Origin: Melampsora larici-populina 98AG31
Lineage: Eukaryota > Basidiomycota > Pucciniomycetes > Pucciniales > Melampsoraceae
Assembly (NCBI RefSeq): GCF_000204055.1
Contig: NW_006768804.1
Span: forward strand, 362,748-426,747
Direction: 5' to 3'
Length of the DNA: 64,000 nucleotides
The notes under the pieces were generated by a model. That model ran no database searches. It was not told the origin of the DNA and saw only the letters and a program-made list of their open reading frames with translations. Within the stretch, counting starts at the first letter, position 1. Each line of letters opens with the position of its first letter. The position numbers were made by a program, and so were the translations under genes. Of this stretch, positions 35,648 through 46,363 are shown piece after piece.

Positions 35648-36779
35648 CACAGCAAGATATGAAGTTGAATAAACGAGTCCGAGATCGACCGGCCAGGCCA
35701 CTACGTCCGAAATACGTAAAGAAATCCCCGGCTTTAAGCTGCCGTCACATGGCGCAATAATTCCTGTACGTACTTTGCTGATCCGAGTTTTCTCTTCAGA
35801 AGATCCCGAGGTGCAGATTAGTTTTTGCCGTTGGAAGTATGTACATATGACCATTCAGCTATTCCGATGTTCGCCGCATGACTCCCCCGGACTTCTATGG
35901 GCCACAGCCGTTCTCCTTCCCATCCGCTGCCAAAAATGTGATAGAATTGAGCACGGTGTTTCTTTTGGATTTATTGTCTTCACTACATATGAATAAGATT
36001 TGGCCAGTTGATTTTAAAACACACAGGTACATAGTAGAATTATCTTCACTTGTATATAAACAAGATTTGGCAAGTTGATCTTAAAACACACAGGCAGAAT
36101 TGAAAATGTGTCACAAGATTGATAGAAATTTCCGCAAGGGTTTGCATCTTTCGATTTGATGAGCGGCTGTTCCCGGCTGTTCATGCTAAAATCTATATTA
36201 CATATGTGGGGCAAACTAAACTTATCTTGAACAGAATTTTATACGAACACAAGTTAAATGAATCCATTTGAACACGTCTAAGCCTGGGAACGGATATCAG
36301 AGCTTCATTTATCCTCATTTATCAGCTGTGAATGTACATTTTGATTTTTTTCTCAAAGTATGGGACAAGGCCTAGACTTGATGTTTGCAATGCTTGCGGA
36401 AATAGAGATCAGTCTTCGAGTGTATTTGTTGCTTGTTTTGATCATCTTGTCTGTAGCAGGCCACTGCCGTCGGCCGATGAGGGGCGAACCGGTTGAGATG
36501 ATGGGTGGCATACTTATCGAGGAGCGGACCGGTAGAGGTGGAGGTAAGCGAGAGAGAGTGACATGAAACAAGCTCGGAGTCGTGTTCTTTGAAGTAGTTT
36601 GAAGTTTTCAAATTTGTAAAAGCTTTCAATCGACAATTTACGTAGAAAGCTCCCCACGCTCCGCCTTTTATATCTCTTCGAGTTTATCCCTAGAACTGTC
36701 TGATTTCAATTTTCGAGATTGGAATTCCTTTGAATGGTGTTATGAACTGCTGTCTTTGTGCCCTCCTCGATTTCTCGCT

Positions 36780-36788
36780 TATAAATAG
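36780..36788 (+). promoter_or_regulatory. Candidate TATA box upstream of the Zn2Cys6 gene
   Basis: TATAAATAG lies 440 bp before the ATG at 37,232 and is followed by pyrimidine-rich sequence. It is plausible as a promoter of that gene, but a 5' UTR intron would be expected. Confidence 0.35.
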
Positions 36789-37231
36789 AGGTGCATCAAG
36801 TCGATCAATCCCACCCTGACGCCTTTCGCCAGCTTTTCGCCCATCCCTTACATACAGTAGTCACTTTTTAGAGTGGATTGTCGGTCGGTTCCTTGTTGGT
36901 GTCCGGTCATTGTTTAAGCTGCTTTCAATAGATTTACACATACTAGGATGAGCTCTGAATAGAGAGTGAGTTATGAACTATATACGCAAGCTTGACTTCA
37001 CATCCTCAGTCTTTTGTCTCTTTGGACTGACTTGATGCTTCCATCGCTCATGAGCCGCGCATAGGTCGGTCAGTCTAATTACAGTAAGGTAGATAGCTAC
37101 TTGCTTCACGGATTGGCTGCTTCCGCCTCCTACATCTACAGCCCTACTGCTAAACTGCGTCAGGAAGATTGTGGATCAGATCGACATATCTACCACCCTA
37201 CTTAAATCATTCACCTCACTTTCTTAGTTTG

Positions 37232-38239
37232 ATGGCTGATTCGAGGACTAACTCCAACTACTATTCCAAGAATAGCCTTAGGCTGATGATGGCCAAGAAG
37301 TTTCGAGCTCCGGACGATTATCATTCGACTAACTCATTCAATCACCATCATCCTTCTATCCAAAGTGTCAGTTTCTTCTCATTTTGTCAAATGTTCCTTT
37401 CAGAATTCCATCTGGCTCAATTAAGTATATATATAATCTTTACTAATCTCCTGTCTACTCCCGCAAACCTTCCTTGAATGATCCCTTTTTTTAAACTTCT
37501 TCAAACAACGATCACAATCATACACTAGCCTGGTTCGATTCATCCGACCCAATCCACAAGTGCACTCCCCACTCTACCGGCCTTCGAATCAACTGAGCGA
37601 CAAGAAGACCTTGCTCACTGGATGCTCTATGAACCCAAGTGTGATGGGAACGGCTCAATTATTCCGCCTTGGGCTCGACGCGACACTCAACCCAATGACA
37701 CTGATAGGAGATGTGAAGTGTCAATTGATCGAAACGAGCCTTCCACCTCATCCCATACCTCAACCTTTTCACACCTATTACCACTACCATCTCTGATCAG
37801 CTCTGAGGCGGTCAAGAAACCGAAAGGCGCTCCCACCTTACCTGGTATCGCCGCCATGTTAGCCGGAGCCTCTGCGTCACAGCCACAACTCGAACCACTT
37901 CATCAGAACCACGGTTTCCCTCCACAAAATCCATTGCCACCTACACGTCCGCCCAAATCCAAAAATCGAACAGGGCTTCACCAAACCGAACCCCGTACTA
38001 GACAACCAGCACGACATCGACGTCCGGTACCCACTCCCTCATCATCTCAGCAGTTGACTACGACGACACCTAGTGGCTCAATTCCTATTACGCTGTTGCA
38101 ATCTACTAGACAAAGAGTAAGTATTGCTTGTACATTTTGTAGAACTAGAAAATTGAGATGTACACCTGGACCTGGACCATGTGAGCATTGTAGTAGAAGA
38201 GGAAATGAATGTGTTTTCGATGTGCCGGGAAGGCTTTAG
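37232..38239 (+). CDS. Short Zn2Cys6 (GAL4-type) protein with C-terminal zinc cluster
   Basis: The last exon reads from about 37,531 (GSIHPTQSTSALPTLPAF) to the stop at 38,239. It ends with a binuclear zinc cluster: IACTFCRTRKLRC, then TPGPGPCEHC and SRRGNECVF, giving all six Cys in the CX2CX6CX6CX2CX6C pattern. A probable first exon begins at the ATG at 37,232 (MADSRTNSNYYSKNS) and ends near 37,364; the exact intron (about 37,365-37,530) was not resolved because the obvious donor gives the wrong phase. The middle is Pro/Gln/Ser-rich. Zn2Cys6 domains bind paired CGG triplets. In most fungal factors the cluster is N-terminal and a fungal_trans domain follows; here the protein stops seven residues after the last Cys, so it lacks an effector region or is truncated. 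Confidence 0.72.
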
Positions 38240-39173
38240 AATATTCCTTTGATCAGTTTGTTGTGTGCTCTATGAGTTCCAGTCTCAAGAATTTTTTATC
38301 CCCTCTGATTTGTGATGTGATGGTTGATTTATCCGGATTAAGATGTCCAACACTTCAGAGCATAAGACTCAAGACCAAAAAAATACCTTTCTATCTTCAT
38401 CAACCATGTTCAACATATCTATATACATCTAGTTTATTAGTTTCCATCCTGGTTAGTGTTAGTGGAAGAGAAATCAGCATTGTTGTGTGAAGAAGTGGAA
38501 ACATAATGTTTTTGCTATCACAAGATAGTATTAGTACTTTCTTGGCTGAGCTCAAGAGCATCGTAGTTTTAGGTTCAATCCAGTTTGAAGCAGTTCAACT
38601 TTCAAAGTTGCTGAGAGTCAAAGCTGGCTACACTGACGAGGCCAGCCCTACCCCTTAAGAATTCAGGATGCCCAAAGTCGAAGGGAAATATGGGTGAGCT
38701 AACGTGATACGCCGGAGTGTACGGAGGCTCAAACGTATCCCATTTAGGATGCGCCTTGAGATTCAATGTATCATCTGACCAGTTTCCTGTTTTCTTCGTA
38801 AGGACGTCTTTTGACATTCATTTATGTGACTTATTAGCTTACCTCCACCAAATGCTCTGCGGCGCCTAGAAGCTGAGAATTGGCGTTGACAGGTGTTGAA
38901 TCATCGCTAGGAAGCACCGGCACAGGAACCGTAATTCAAAAAAAGGATTATGTAGTTCTGTTTCTTTCTTTCTTTCCTTTCTTTATTTCAGAGTGTAGAT
39001 ATTACATATTTGAAATAAAGAGGTGAAATTCACTACAAACCTTACCTTTTGCGCATTTTTTGAGCCTAGTTTACTCTAACAGAGCACCCTAAGCTCCTAC
39101 TTGTTCAAGCAAGGCCAGGTAAGGGATCAAGCAGCTATCCAATCAAACACACTGACAAGCAGCCTGCTCAATA
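38240..39173. other. Intergenic region
   Basis: No gene was supported. A minus-strand stretch at 38,602-38,817 encodes 71 residues with a protein-like composition, but I could not place splice sites around it. A CTTT-rich run lies near 38,961-38,985. Confidence 0.45.
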
Positions 39174-39530
39174 GGGGGTTTTGAGTCAAGAAATTTACAG
39201 TATTTTACAGTCCAACAAGTTGTCTGATGTTGCAAAATATACCGTAAATTAAGGGGTTTCAAGTTTGTTTGTTTTTTGCACAGAATTTATAAATTTGGAT
39301 GAGTTGTTTGTAAAAAAAAATCTTTGTAAAACCAACATATTTTTAATTTGGGACACCTAAAAAGGTGTCCTGCTTCAAAAATTTTACGCATACTTTACAG
39401 CAACGGGCAAGTTGTTGTAGCGTAAAAATACGTAAAAAAAGGTAGCGGAAACCCAAAAAACACTGTAAAATTCAAAAAACTTGTCCATTTTCAAAAAAGT
39501 TTCACAAAAGTTTTTTGACTTGAAACCCCC
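39174..39530. mobile_element. TIR MITE copy 1 (GGGGGTTT... ends)
   Basis: The left end is GGGGGTTTTGAGTCA after TA; the right end is TGACTTGAAACCCCC. It shares an inner TTTACAGTATTTTACAGT stretch and a paired GGACACC/GGTGTCC with the next copy. The right flank is AG instead of TA, so the target duplication has decayed. Non-coding. Confidence 0.65.
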
Positions 39531-39602
39531 AGGCCCTAATGTTGGTGCGCAAGGACCCGTGGGTTTTGTACAACTTGAGTTCCCCACATCAACACAAAAA
39601 TA

Positions 39603-39816
39603 GGGGGTTTCAAGTCAAATATTTTACAGTATTTTTCAGTACAACAAGTTGTCCAAGACCGTAAAATTTTATGTGGATTTCAAAAATTTGGGACACCGTT
39701 TTAGGTGTCCCAAATGCTGTTGACCGTATAAATGCAGCAAAAAAAACACCGTAAAATTTTGAAAACTGGTCCGCTTCATAAAATTTTTCACAAACATATC
39801 CTGACTTGACACCCCC
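39603..39816. mobile_element. TIR MITE copy 2 (GGGGGTTT... ends)
   Basis: Ends GGGGGTTTCAAGTCA and TGACTTGACACCCCC are inverted, flanked by TA on both sides (39,601-39,602 and 39,817-39,818). The TA duplication suggests a Tc1/mariner-type mobiliser. It is shorter than copy 1 (214 against 357 bp) and lies only 72 bp away. Confidence 0.75.
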
Positions 39817-40085
39817 TAATATAGGGTGAAAAAAGCAGGACATAGAAATTGTCATTCAAAAGAAATCTGTCTCTGACAAAACTCTGTATGTAATCTCGTA
39901 TCTCTCTATAAATTGAGTATAAGCTACAGCAACACTGGGACAGCTGCGCTTCAGGGGTGGCAGCGGGGGGCGCAGCAGATTCCCGCTGCTTGAAATTTCA
40001 AAGGTGAGCAGTGAATTGGTCACAGCTGCGCTGTGACTGACAGCGCAGCTGTTTCCTGTTGCTCAAAAATTGTGGCAAAGGGAGC
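39817..40085. other. Interrupted repeat flanking the gypsy insertion
   Basis: This contains several CAGCTGCGCT-type inverted words (39,940-40,055). The right flank of the gypsy element (from 49,171) continues with related wording (CTGAAGCGCTGTAAGCG), suggesting that the retrotransposon landed in an older repeat. The target copy GGAGC is at 40,081-40,085. Confidence 0.5.
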
Positions 40086-40632
40086 TGTAAGATCTCTCAG
40101 ATCTTCACTGGAGGGTCCGGAAACTTTACTCCGGCACAACTTCTTGAGAGAGCATGGTGGGAGCAATTGACTTAGAACCTTGGTTAAATTACGAGCTAGC
40201 TCCAAAGGATCCCAAGATTAGCTCACTGAGGAGTCTCAAGACTACAAGTAAATGAAAAAGGACCAGAGAAGTAATGAAAAGTCTGTAACTCACCTAGCTC
40301 CAAAGGATCCCAAGATTAGCTCTCTGAGGAGTCTCAAGACTACAAGTAAATGAAAAAGGACCAGAGAAGTAATGAAAAGTCTGTAACTCACCTAGCTCCA
40401 AAGGATCCCAAGATTAGCTCTCTGAGGAGTCTCAAGACTACAAGTAAATGAAAAAGGACCACAGAAGTAATGAAAAGTCTGTAACTCACCTAGCTCCAAA
40501 GGATCCCAAGATTAGCTCTCTGAGGAGTGAGGATCCTTCGAAGCCGGGCGCTGACAACAAGATATTTATAGAAGACCCGTGTAAACCCATGCCTCCCTAA
40601 CCATATGCCCTGAGCCTAAGTGTACCCTTACA
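40086..40632 (-). repeat. 3' LTR of the gypsy element (547 bp)
   Basis: It contains three full and one partial copy of a 98 bp direct repeat starting CTAGCTCCAAAGGATCCC at 40,196, 40,294, 40,392 and 40,490. On the minus strand a TATAAATA box lies at 40,561-40,570, a likely retroelement promoter. Confidence 0.93.
40196..40530. repeat. 98 bp tandem repeat inside the 3' LTR
   Basis: Period is exactly 98 bp, with 3.4 copies that are nearly identical. The same unit occurs 1.4 times in the other LTR (48,934 and 49,032). Confidence 0.95.
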
Positions 40633-41057
40633 CCCTCCCTTCCTAAAAATTAAAGCCTCCTCCTTAATTATCCAAAAAAATTCTTGAAAATAGACAAACA
40701 CCAAAAAAAAATCCTAAAAGAAAAAGAAAATTTTTCGCAAATTGGCATAACTCGCCCCTGAAAGTTTGACCATAACTCGTCACTGTGAAAGAAAAAAAGA
40801 AGCAAAAGAAAAAAAAGAGCAAAAAGTCTTGATTGAGTTGTAAAATCTTGAAGAAAATGAAATAGGAGAATTGTTTTTTCTGAATTTAATTAAATCTTGA
40901 AGTCTTGCTGTACGCCATTGCATCAATTTGTTCTTGAACCTTGATGTCTTGAAGTGAATACTTGTGAAACATGAATTGTCTTGAGGTTTTGACGTGAATG
41001 ATCTTGAATTATACGTAATTTGATCTTTCGTGTCATTGTTGTAGTAGTCTGTTAATT

Positions 41058-41450
41058 AGGAGAGAGAACTGCTTGCCAGCCATTTTGGGGAAATTGAGGA
41101 AAAGAAATGCTGTATTGAACTCACATTGCGGGGGTGTTAGCACATTAATACAATGCACACCCCCTTGTCAATTTTCCTAGCTTTCCCCATTGGTCCCCAC
41201 ATTCCGGCCTGATGGGGTTGTTTTTGGATTTGACAAAGTCACCTCTGTGACTGCAAGTGGTCCCTACTGTGTCCAATGTTGGTCCGATGGCCTTGAGTCA
41301 AGAATTTCTGCTATTTAGGAGAGAACATTTCTTGCCAACATCTTCAAGACTGGAGATTGAAAAAGGAATAGCACACTCACATTGCGGGGGTGTTAATGCA
41401 TCAATCTCAAAGCACACCCCCTTGTCATGTTTCGTAGTGTGCCCCGTGGG
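41058..41450. repeat. Diverged direct repeat near the 3' end of the gypsy element
   Basis: Two segments about 258 bp apart share GGAGAGA, CTCACATTGCGGGGGTGTTA and GCACACCCCCTTGTCA. The second overlaps the integrase C-terminal frame. It looks like an old internal duplication of about 130 bp. Confidence 0.6.
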
Positions 41451-41925
41451 CTCCATTCTAGGACCTTCGGGGATTGGTTCCGTATGTGACAAGACCACAG
41501 TCATGGCCGCAATGCTTTTGCTGTCTAAGTGTTTGGATTTGCTGTGGTAGGCCTTCAACTTAGATATGTGAAAGATCAGGTGTGTTGCGTCCTCCGCTTG
41601 AAGTTGTAACTTGAAGTCGCGGCCTCCGTTCAGAACCTCCTGAATTTCATACGGGCTGTCGTAGCAAGCTCTGAGTTTACCAACTCCACGGCCCGCCCCA
41701 CCTACCACTTGTTGCCGATCGTGACTATCTACCATAAACAGGTCACCTACTTGTAGTGTGTCTCCCTCCCGGCGTTGTTTGTTGTATTGTACTGCCTGGT
41801 CAACTCGGCTGCTCCAAAGATGGTCTTGCCAAGATGCCCACTCTTACTGCCGCCGTTGATTCCATGAGTGCACGTCTTCGTCTTCAATTTCGGTCGGCAA
41901 TTTGACCGGGAATAGTCGTGGTATC
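41298..41925 (-). pseudogene. Gypsy integrase C-terminal region
   Basis: The minus-strand frame 41,735-41,298 reads MVDSHDRQQVVGGAGRGVGK, then GRDFKLQLQAEDATHLIFHI and SKLKAYHS, typical of the region after the integrase core that ends many gypsy pol genes. Upstream, RLFPVKLPTE and a Trp-rich stretch connect to the core once the inserted MITE is disregarded; a stop lies between. No chromodomain was recognised. Confidence 0.75.
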
Positions 41926-42290
41926 AACAGTGGCATGGCTAAGCTAAGTTAGCGCTTAGCGGTGCATTAGCTTAGCAGTTTTTTATCACTAAGCTAACGC
42001 TAAATCCTTAGCGCACTCAAGCTAAGCTAATCAAATTTTGATTTTTCCTTTAGCGGGTCTGCGCCAAGCTAAGCCGGAAGCTTAGCTATCAAAAAGAACA
42101 TGTTCTAAGTGCAAAAAAGGGCCGCCAAGCCGCTATTAGCGGTTTAGCGGCCAATTAATTGGCTTAGCGGGTGTCATTTTATGCCCGCTAAGCTAATGGC
42201 TTAGCGTTAGCACATTTTTCCTTAGCGGCTTCTAGCTAAGCTAAGCCCAGGTGGCAAAAATCCTTAGCTTAGCTTAGCAAGCCAACGTTG
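41926..42290. mobile_element. 365 bp hAT-type MITE packed with GCTAAGC/GCTTAGC
   Basis: Flanking eight-base copies GTGGTATC (41,918-41,925) and GTGGTATA (42,291-42,298) fit a hAT target duplication with one change. Dropping the insert and one copy restores an integrase reading frame, which confirms the boundaries. Ends are imperfect inverted repeats containing CTAAGCTAAG. The interior is extraordinarily rich in TTAGC, GCTAAG and GCTTAGC words in both orientations. Non-coding. Confidence 0.82.
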
Positions 42291-42759
42291 GTGGTATACA
42301 TCCGTAAACAAATTGAAATGGGGAGACACCTGTGGAGACGTTCACCGCGGAGTTGATCACAAATTCGGCACATGGCCAGGATTCCAGACATTTCCCATGC
42401 TTACTCACGGCTGAGTGTTGCAAGATTTGTCCAATAGTTTTGTTGGAGGGCTCGCTTCGCCCATCTGCCTGCGGGTGATAAGCGGTAGACAGGTTAACCC
42501 ACACTCCTAGTAAGTCATGCAGACGCTTCCAGAACCTCGAAGTGCATGCTTTATCTCTATCACCAATGATAGACTCCGGGAGACCAAAGATTGAGGACCA
42601 AGAGTTAAACAGCCGCTTTGCCAATTGTTCAGCAGTATCACGCTGTGATGCAGGGACTAGACGTACGAATCCTGTTAGTCGGCACGTACAAGATAGGATC
42701 ATGTTGTAGCCAGAAGCTTTTGGGAACGGGCTGATGAAGTCAATAGCAATTGCCTCCAT
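42291..42759 (-). pseudogene. Gypsy integrase catalytic core
   Basis: The minus-strand frame carries IAIDFISPFP (first Asp), FGLPESIIGDRDKACTS (second Asp) and TAYHPQADGRSE (Glu), so the DDE triad is intact. It is cut near its end by the hAT MITE. The gene is marked as a pseudogene because the polyprotein is broken elsewhere. Confidence 0.88.
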
Positions 42760-42799
42760 TGGCTGCGTAGGGATTTGGCTTGCACTTTGCCGGAAGTCG

Positions 42800-42995
42800 T
42801 GGTTGTCTGAGCCTTGTTTTGCTGACAGGAATCACACGTCTTCAATTGCTGCCCAACTTCCCTGGTCATGCCGGGCCAAAAGAAGGTGTGTTGTAGTCAT
42901 GTAAGGGTCTTGAGTGGTCCTAGGTGACCCAACACGTTGTGTGTCTGGTTGATGAATTTTCTCTCAATCCTGCATGATTAGGTACAACCAGCCGG
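42800..42995 (-). pseudogene. Gypsy integrase zinc-binding region
   Basis: Minus-strand reading frames give HNVLGHLGPLKTL, FFWPGMTREVGQQL and CDSC, the HHCC module that precedes the core. A frameshift separates it from GRLVVPN just before the LTR-like insertion. Confidence 0.75.
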
Positions 42996-42999
42996 CCGT

Positions 43000-44598
43000 T
43001 GTGGTGATCTATTTATGATATCAAGCAAAAAAATTAATCATCTTCACTTTACCAAGTTATTAGAAAACTTCAGTGTAGCAGGAAATTCAAAATTCAGGAT
43101 TTCAGATCAATTGAAGCTCTTAGAGGCTTATGTATACTTATTGGCTCAATATTATGTCATCTCATTTCAAAATTATTCTTAAGATCAACATAGTTTACTT
43201 ACAAAGTTATTACAAAAAGACAGAAAAAGAAAAGATAAGAAAAATTCGAAAATATAGGTGTAAAGGTTGGAAAACGGTTTTTAGCATATTTATAATTGAG
43301 TTATGGGTTTTTAAAGGTTAGAATATGAAAGAACAACAGTTTATTATACAGTAACAATTTTAATCTTCAAGGTTGATAAGGAAAAACAGAAGTTATTAAG
43401 AGAAAGGTACTTTTTCAAAGTTGGTAAACAAGGGTTATGCGTGTAGTTTACATATGTAATGGTGGTAGTAGTGGAAATTAAGGTTGCCAAGAGGATTTTC
43501 CGGGATTTTTAAGGTTATAGAAGATGATTTCATATTACATGAGCAAGAAAAAGGGAGTAGTAGCTGTGAAAAGTGAAGAAAATGGGTGAATTTCGTCAAA
43601 AATGAAGGTTTTCAGCTTATTACATATGTCAAATGACGTCAGATTAAGTTGGTAGATATCTCATTCAACGCAGAAGAGTGGATTACATAATGTACAATCT
43701 TTAAATCATTAGTAACGGAGGTGTATGAAAAAAGTTATAAGGCAAATAAGAAATTGGTGTGAATCTCGAATTTACAGTCACAAGTCAACATGTAACACCA
43801 AAAACCTTAACTTCACAACTCAATATCTTACTCATCACTCATCAGAAGTAGGTCATATGGGTGTCAGAAATGATCAGTATCACGAGGGCTACAAGATGCA
43901 CTATAGTAGATCAAAATTGGAGCACATCTGAAAAAATTTGTAATCTCAAAATTTGGTTTTCAGCTAGTTTACAAGGAAAAAATCACCTGTATTCATCTTA
44001 AGAAGTGCTCTACATTACATCATTGCGTCATTGATCACTTTTAGCTGTGAAAATTACATCATACATTAGTAACAAGATCATTACATTGCGTCATTACATG
44101 GTTTTTAGGATTCTTTAGGCGGATTTGACTGGTTTTTGAGGCTGTTGACTGTTGTAGAGGTTGTTACATGTGGATATATATACTCTTTGATGATTTTGGG
44201 ATTGTCGTTCCCTTTTCTGCATCTTATACCTTTGTTGTAGTGTTATAAATCATCATTTATTTACTATATTTGTACTAAGATCACTTAAATCCGCCCCTTC
44301 AAAGCAAGGAGAAATTTATTTACGTGTGTTAAAGACTAAAAGTCAATTGGGAATAATACTTAACAACAGTATTGCTAGTAATAAACATAGTGTGTGGACT
44401 TTTTTTTGCGCTTAAAACTGGGAATAATACTACACAACAGTATTGCTTTATTTCTCTGTTATCACAAAGTGGTCAGCAAGTGCCCTTGTGCTGGTTTCTT
44501 TGAAGAAGGCAGTCTTTAGGCAACTTCTACTATATTACACGTAGTAGATTATCCCTTCTTAGGTGTTGTAAAGCTCTTGTTGAGCTTTGAATACTACA
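43000..44598. mobile_element. 1.6 kb TG...CA LTR-like element inserted in gypsy pol
   Basis: The element starts TGTGGTGATC and ends AATACTACA. CCGT flanks both ends (42,996-42,999 and 44,599-44,602). Removing the insert and one CCGT joins YLDG to RLVVPN in the gypsy pol frame, so the boundaries are well supported. There is no ORF of note. TG...CA ends, short target duplication and a TATA-like GGATATATATACTC near 44,172 fit a solo LTR. A near-repeat GGGAATAATACT...AACAGTATTGC occurs twice (44,349 and 44,420). A second, diverged copy lies at 51,475-52,950. Confidence 0.8.
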
Positions 44599-44602
44599 CC
44601 GT

Positions 44603-45290
44603 CAAGATATAACAGGTCGTTTTTGATGATACAGTCATCCCGTAGAGGTAGCACCTTGCATAATTTGAGACAGAATTTATCCTGATTAAGACCTTCACGG
44701 ATTGTTTGAAGCTCTACCTCATTGAGTCCTGATTTGATCTCGCATGGTGCAATGTTGTCCCTGCGCGATAACACATCTGCAACCAAATTGTCCAGACCTT
44801 TGAGGTACTTGAAATCCAAGTCAAACTGTGACAAGATTTCCAGCCACCTAGCCTGGTGTTGGCTCAGGATTCGCTGAGTCAAGAGAGTTGTGAGTGAATG
44901 ACGATCAGACATAACGTTGACCTTCATACCTAATAACAGAAGTCTCCATTTGTTGAGAGCGTTAATTACTGCTAACAACTCCTGCTTGTGTACCAGGTAA
45001 TTCTTCTTGGCTGGATTCATGGTGCGGCTTTCATATGCTATTGCAGATGCCGTGTCCCACTCCGCGCCTTGAAACAATGCTGCGCCAAGTCCGCTACCAC
45101 TAGCATCTGTGAAGAGCCAGATGGGTTTGCCTGATTTGTAATCCAAATTGTGCAGGACCGGTAAGGTTGTGATGAGGTGCTTGATGTTATTGAATGTGTC
45201 CTCCTCAGCTTTCCCCCAATGAAAAGGTTTACCTTTCAAATTCATGCTTGTCAGAGGAGTGAGGGTCAACATAACGAGACAGTACATCAA
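44603..45290 (-). pseudogene. Gypsy RNase H domain
   Basis: The minus-strand frame shows WLFTDASGSGLGAALFQ (catalytic Asp), YLVHKQELLAVINAL, VMSDRHSL and LVADVLSRR, all standard for gypsy RNase H. It overlaps the reverse transcriptase frame at 45,229-45,290 in another phase, so a frameshift separates them. Confidence 0.9.
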
Positions 45291-46236
45291 TGAATTTCTT
45301 CATCCATTGGACTGTACCTAAGAATTTGAGAAGCTGCTTTGATGTTGAAGGAGATGACCATTTAGAATTTTTTTCAACCTTTGAATCATCAGGACAGACT
45401 CCTGCTTGACTGATTTTGTGGCCTAGAAAATTTATCTGACGTTGAAAAAGCTTACTCTTTTTGATGGAGCAGTAGAGTTTGGCTTGGCGTAATTTTTCTA
45501 AAACTATTCTCAAATGAGTTTCGTGTTCTTCAACTGATTGAGAAAAAATGACAATGTCATCAATATAAGCCACGCAAATCCTCCCAACTAGGTCACCTAA
45601 AATTTTCTCGCTACGTGCCTGATGTGTTGCCGGCCCATTTGTCAACCCCATTGGCATCACTGACCATTCATACAGTCCCCATGGCGTCTTCACTGCAGTT
45701 AAAGGGATGTCTTCTTCTCTCATACAAACCTGGAAGAAGGAGGTGATTTGATCAACCACTGACCAAATTTTTCCCGTTGCCATCAACCTTACTGATTCAT
45801 TAACATTGGGCAGTGTTGCCCTATTCTTCACCGTAAATTTGTTCAATCTTCTGTAATCACACACGCATTGTGGTAACTCAGCTGTGTCCTTCTTTGGTAT
45901 GATCATTGAGGGGGACCCATACTGACTCTGCGACTGTTGAAGTCGTCCTGCCTTCACGTGCTGATCCAAAAGTTTTCGCCAAGCCTTGCGGTGTCGTTGA
46001 GGATAACCGTACTGCTTTTTGTTAATGATCACATTTGGGTCAGTGAGCACGATTTTATGCCGTAACCTTCGCGCTGACTCTGGCATTCCTTTGGGAAAAG
46101 TCTCAGTTGATGCTTCACCTTCCTCCACTGGAGGGAGTTCTGGTGAGAACAGGTCTTCAAATTCTTTGAACATTCTGTCTTCTTTCTTACTCAACTCTTG
46201 AACATACTCAATTTCTCTAAGTTCTTGACCGCACAC
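45229..46236 (-). pseudogene. Gypsy reverse transcriptase domain
   Basis: The minus-strand frame of 335 codons includes YGSPSMIIPKKD, CDYRRLNKFTVKN, WSVVDQITSFFQV, MPMGLTNGPATHQ and CVAYIDDIVIFS, which contains the YxDD active site, then INFLGHKIS. The catalytic Asp residues are kept, though the frame shifts after LGTVQWMKKF. Confidence 0.93.
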
Positions 46237-46363
46237 AGCATTCTCTGAATTTCATTTTGCATTTCTTTCTCATACAAAACTTTTCCGCTTGGGGTATGAA
46301 CAACACAACGCCGATGTAATGAAACATCTAATTTGAATTTAGATAAGAAAGGAGAACCAAGAA

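Larger units (their letters stand above)
34229..37231. other. Gene-poor stretch before the Zn2Cys6 gene
   Basis: No gene could be supported in about 3 kb. Short ORFs, including a hydrophobic one at 36,360-36,566, have no other support. A GC palindrome lies at 35,628-35,647 and a TATA-like box at 36,780-36,788. Two 35 bp stretches near 36,005-36,040 and 36,060-36,098 share AAGATTTGGC(C/A)AGTTGAT and AAACACACAGG, a short direct repeat. Confidence 0.5.

Noticed and set aside
36360..36566. 68-codon ORF with a hydrophobic stretch (VYLLLVLIILSVAG)
   Set aside because: No spliced extension, no Cys pattern and an equally long antisense frame; probably chance.
38602..38933. Minus-strand coding-like fragments (LGAAEHLVE and WDTFEPPYTPAYH)
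   Set aside because: The two pieces could not be joined: the intron would be only about 36 nt and out of phase.
44559..44602. Apparent C-terminal extension of the gypsy RNase H frame
   Set aside because: These codons belong to the end of the inserted LTR-like element, as shown by the CCGT duplication and frame restoration.
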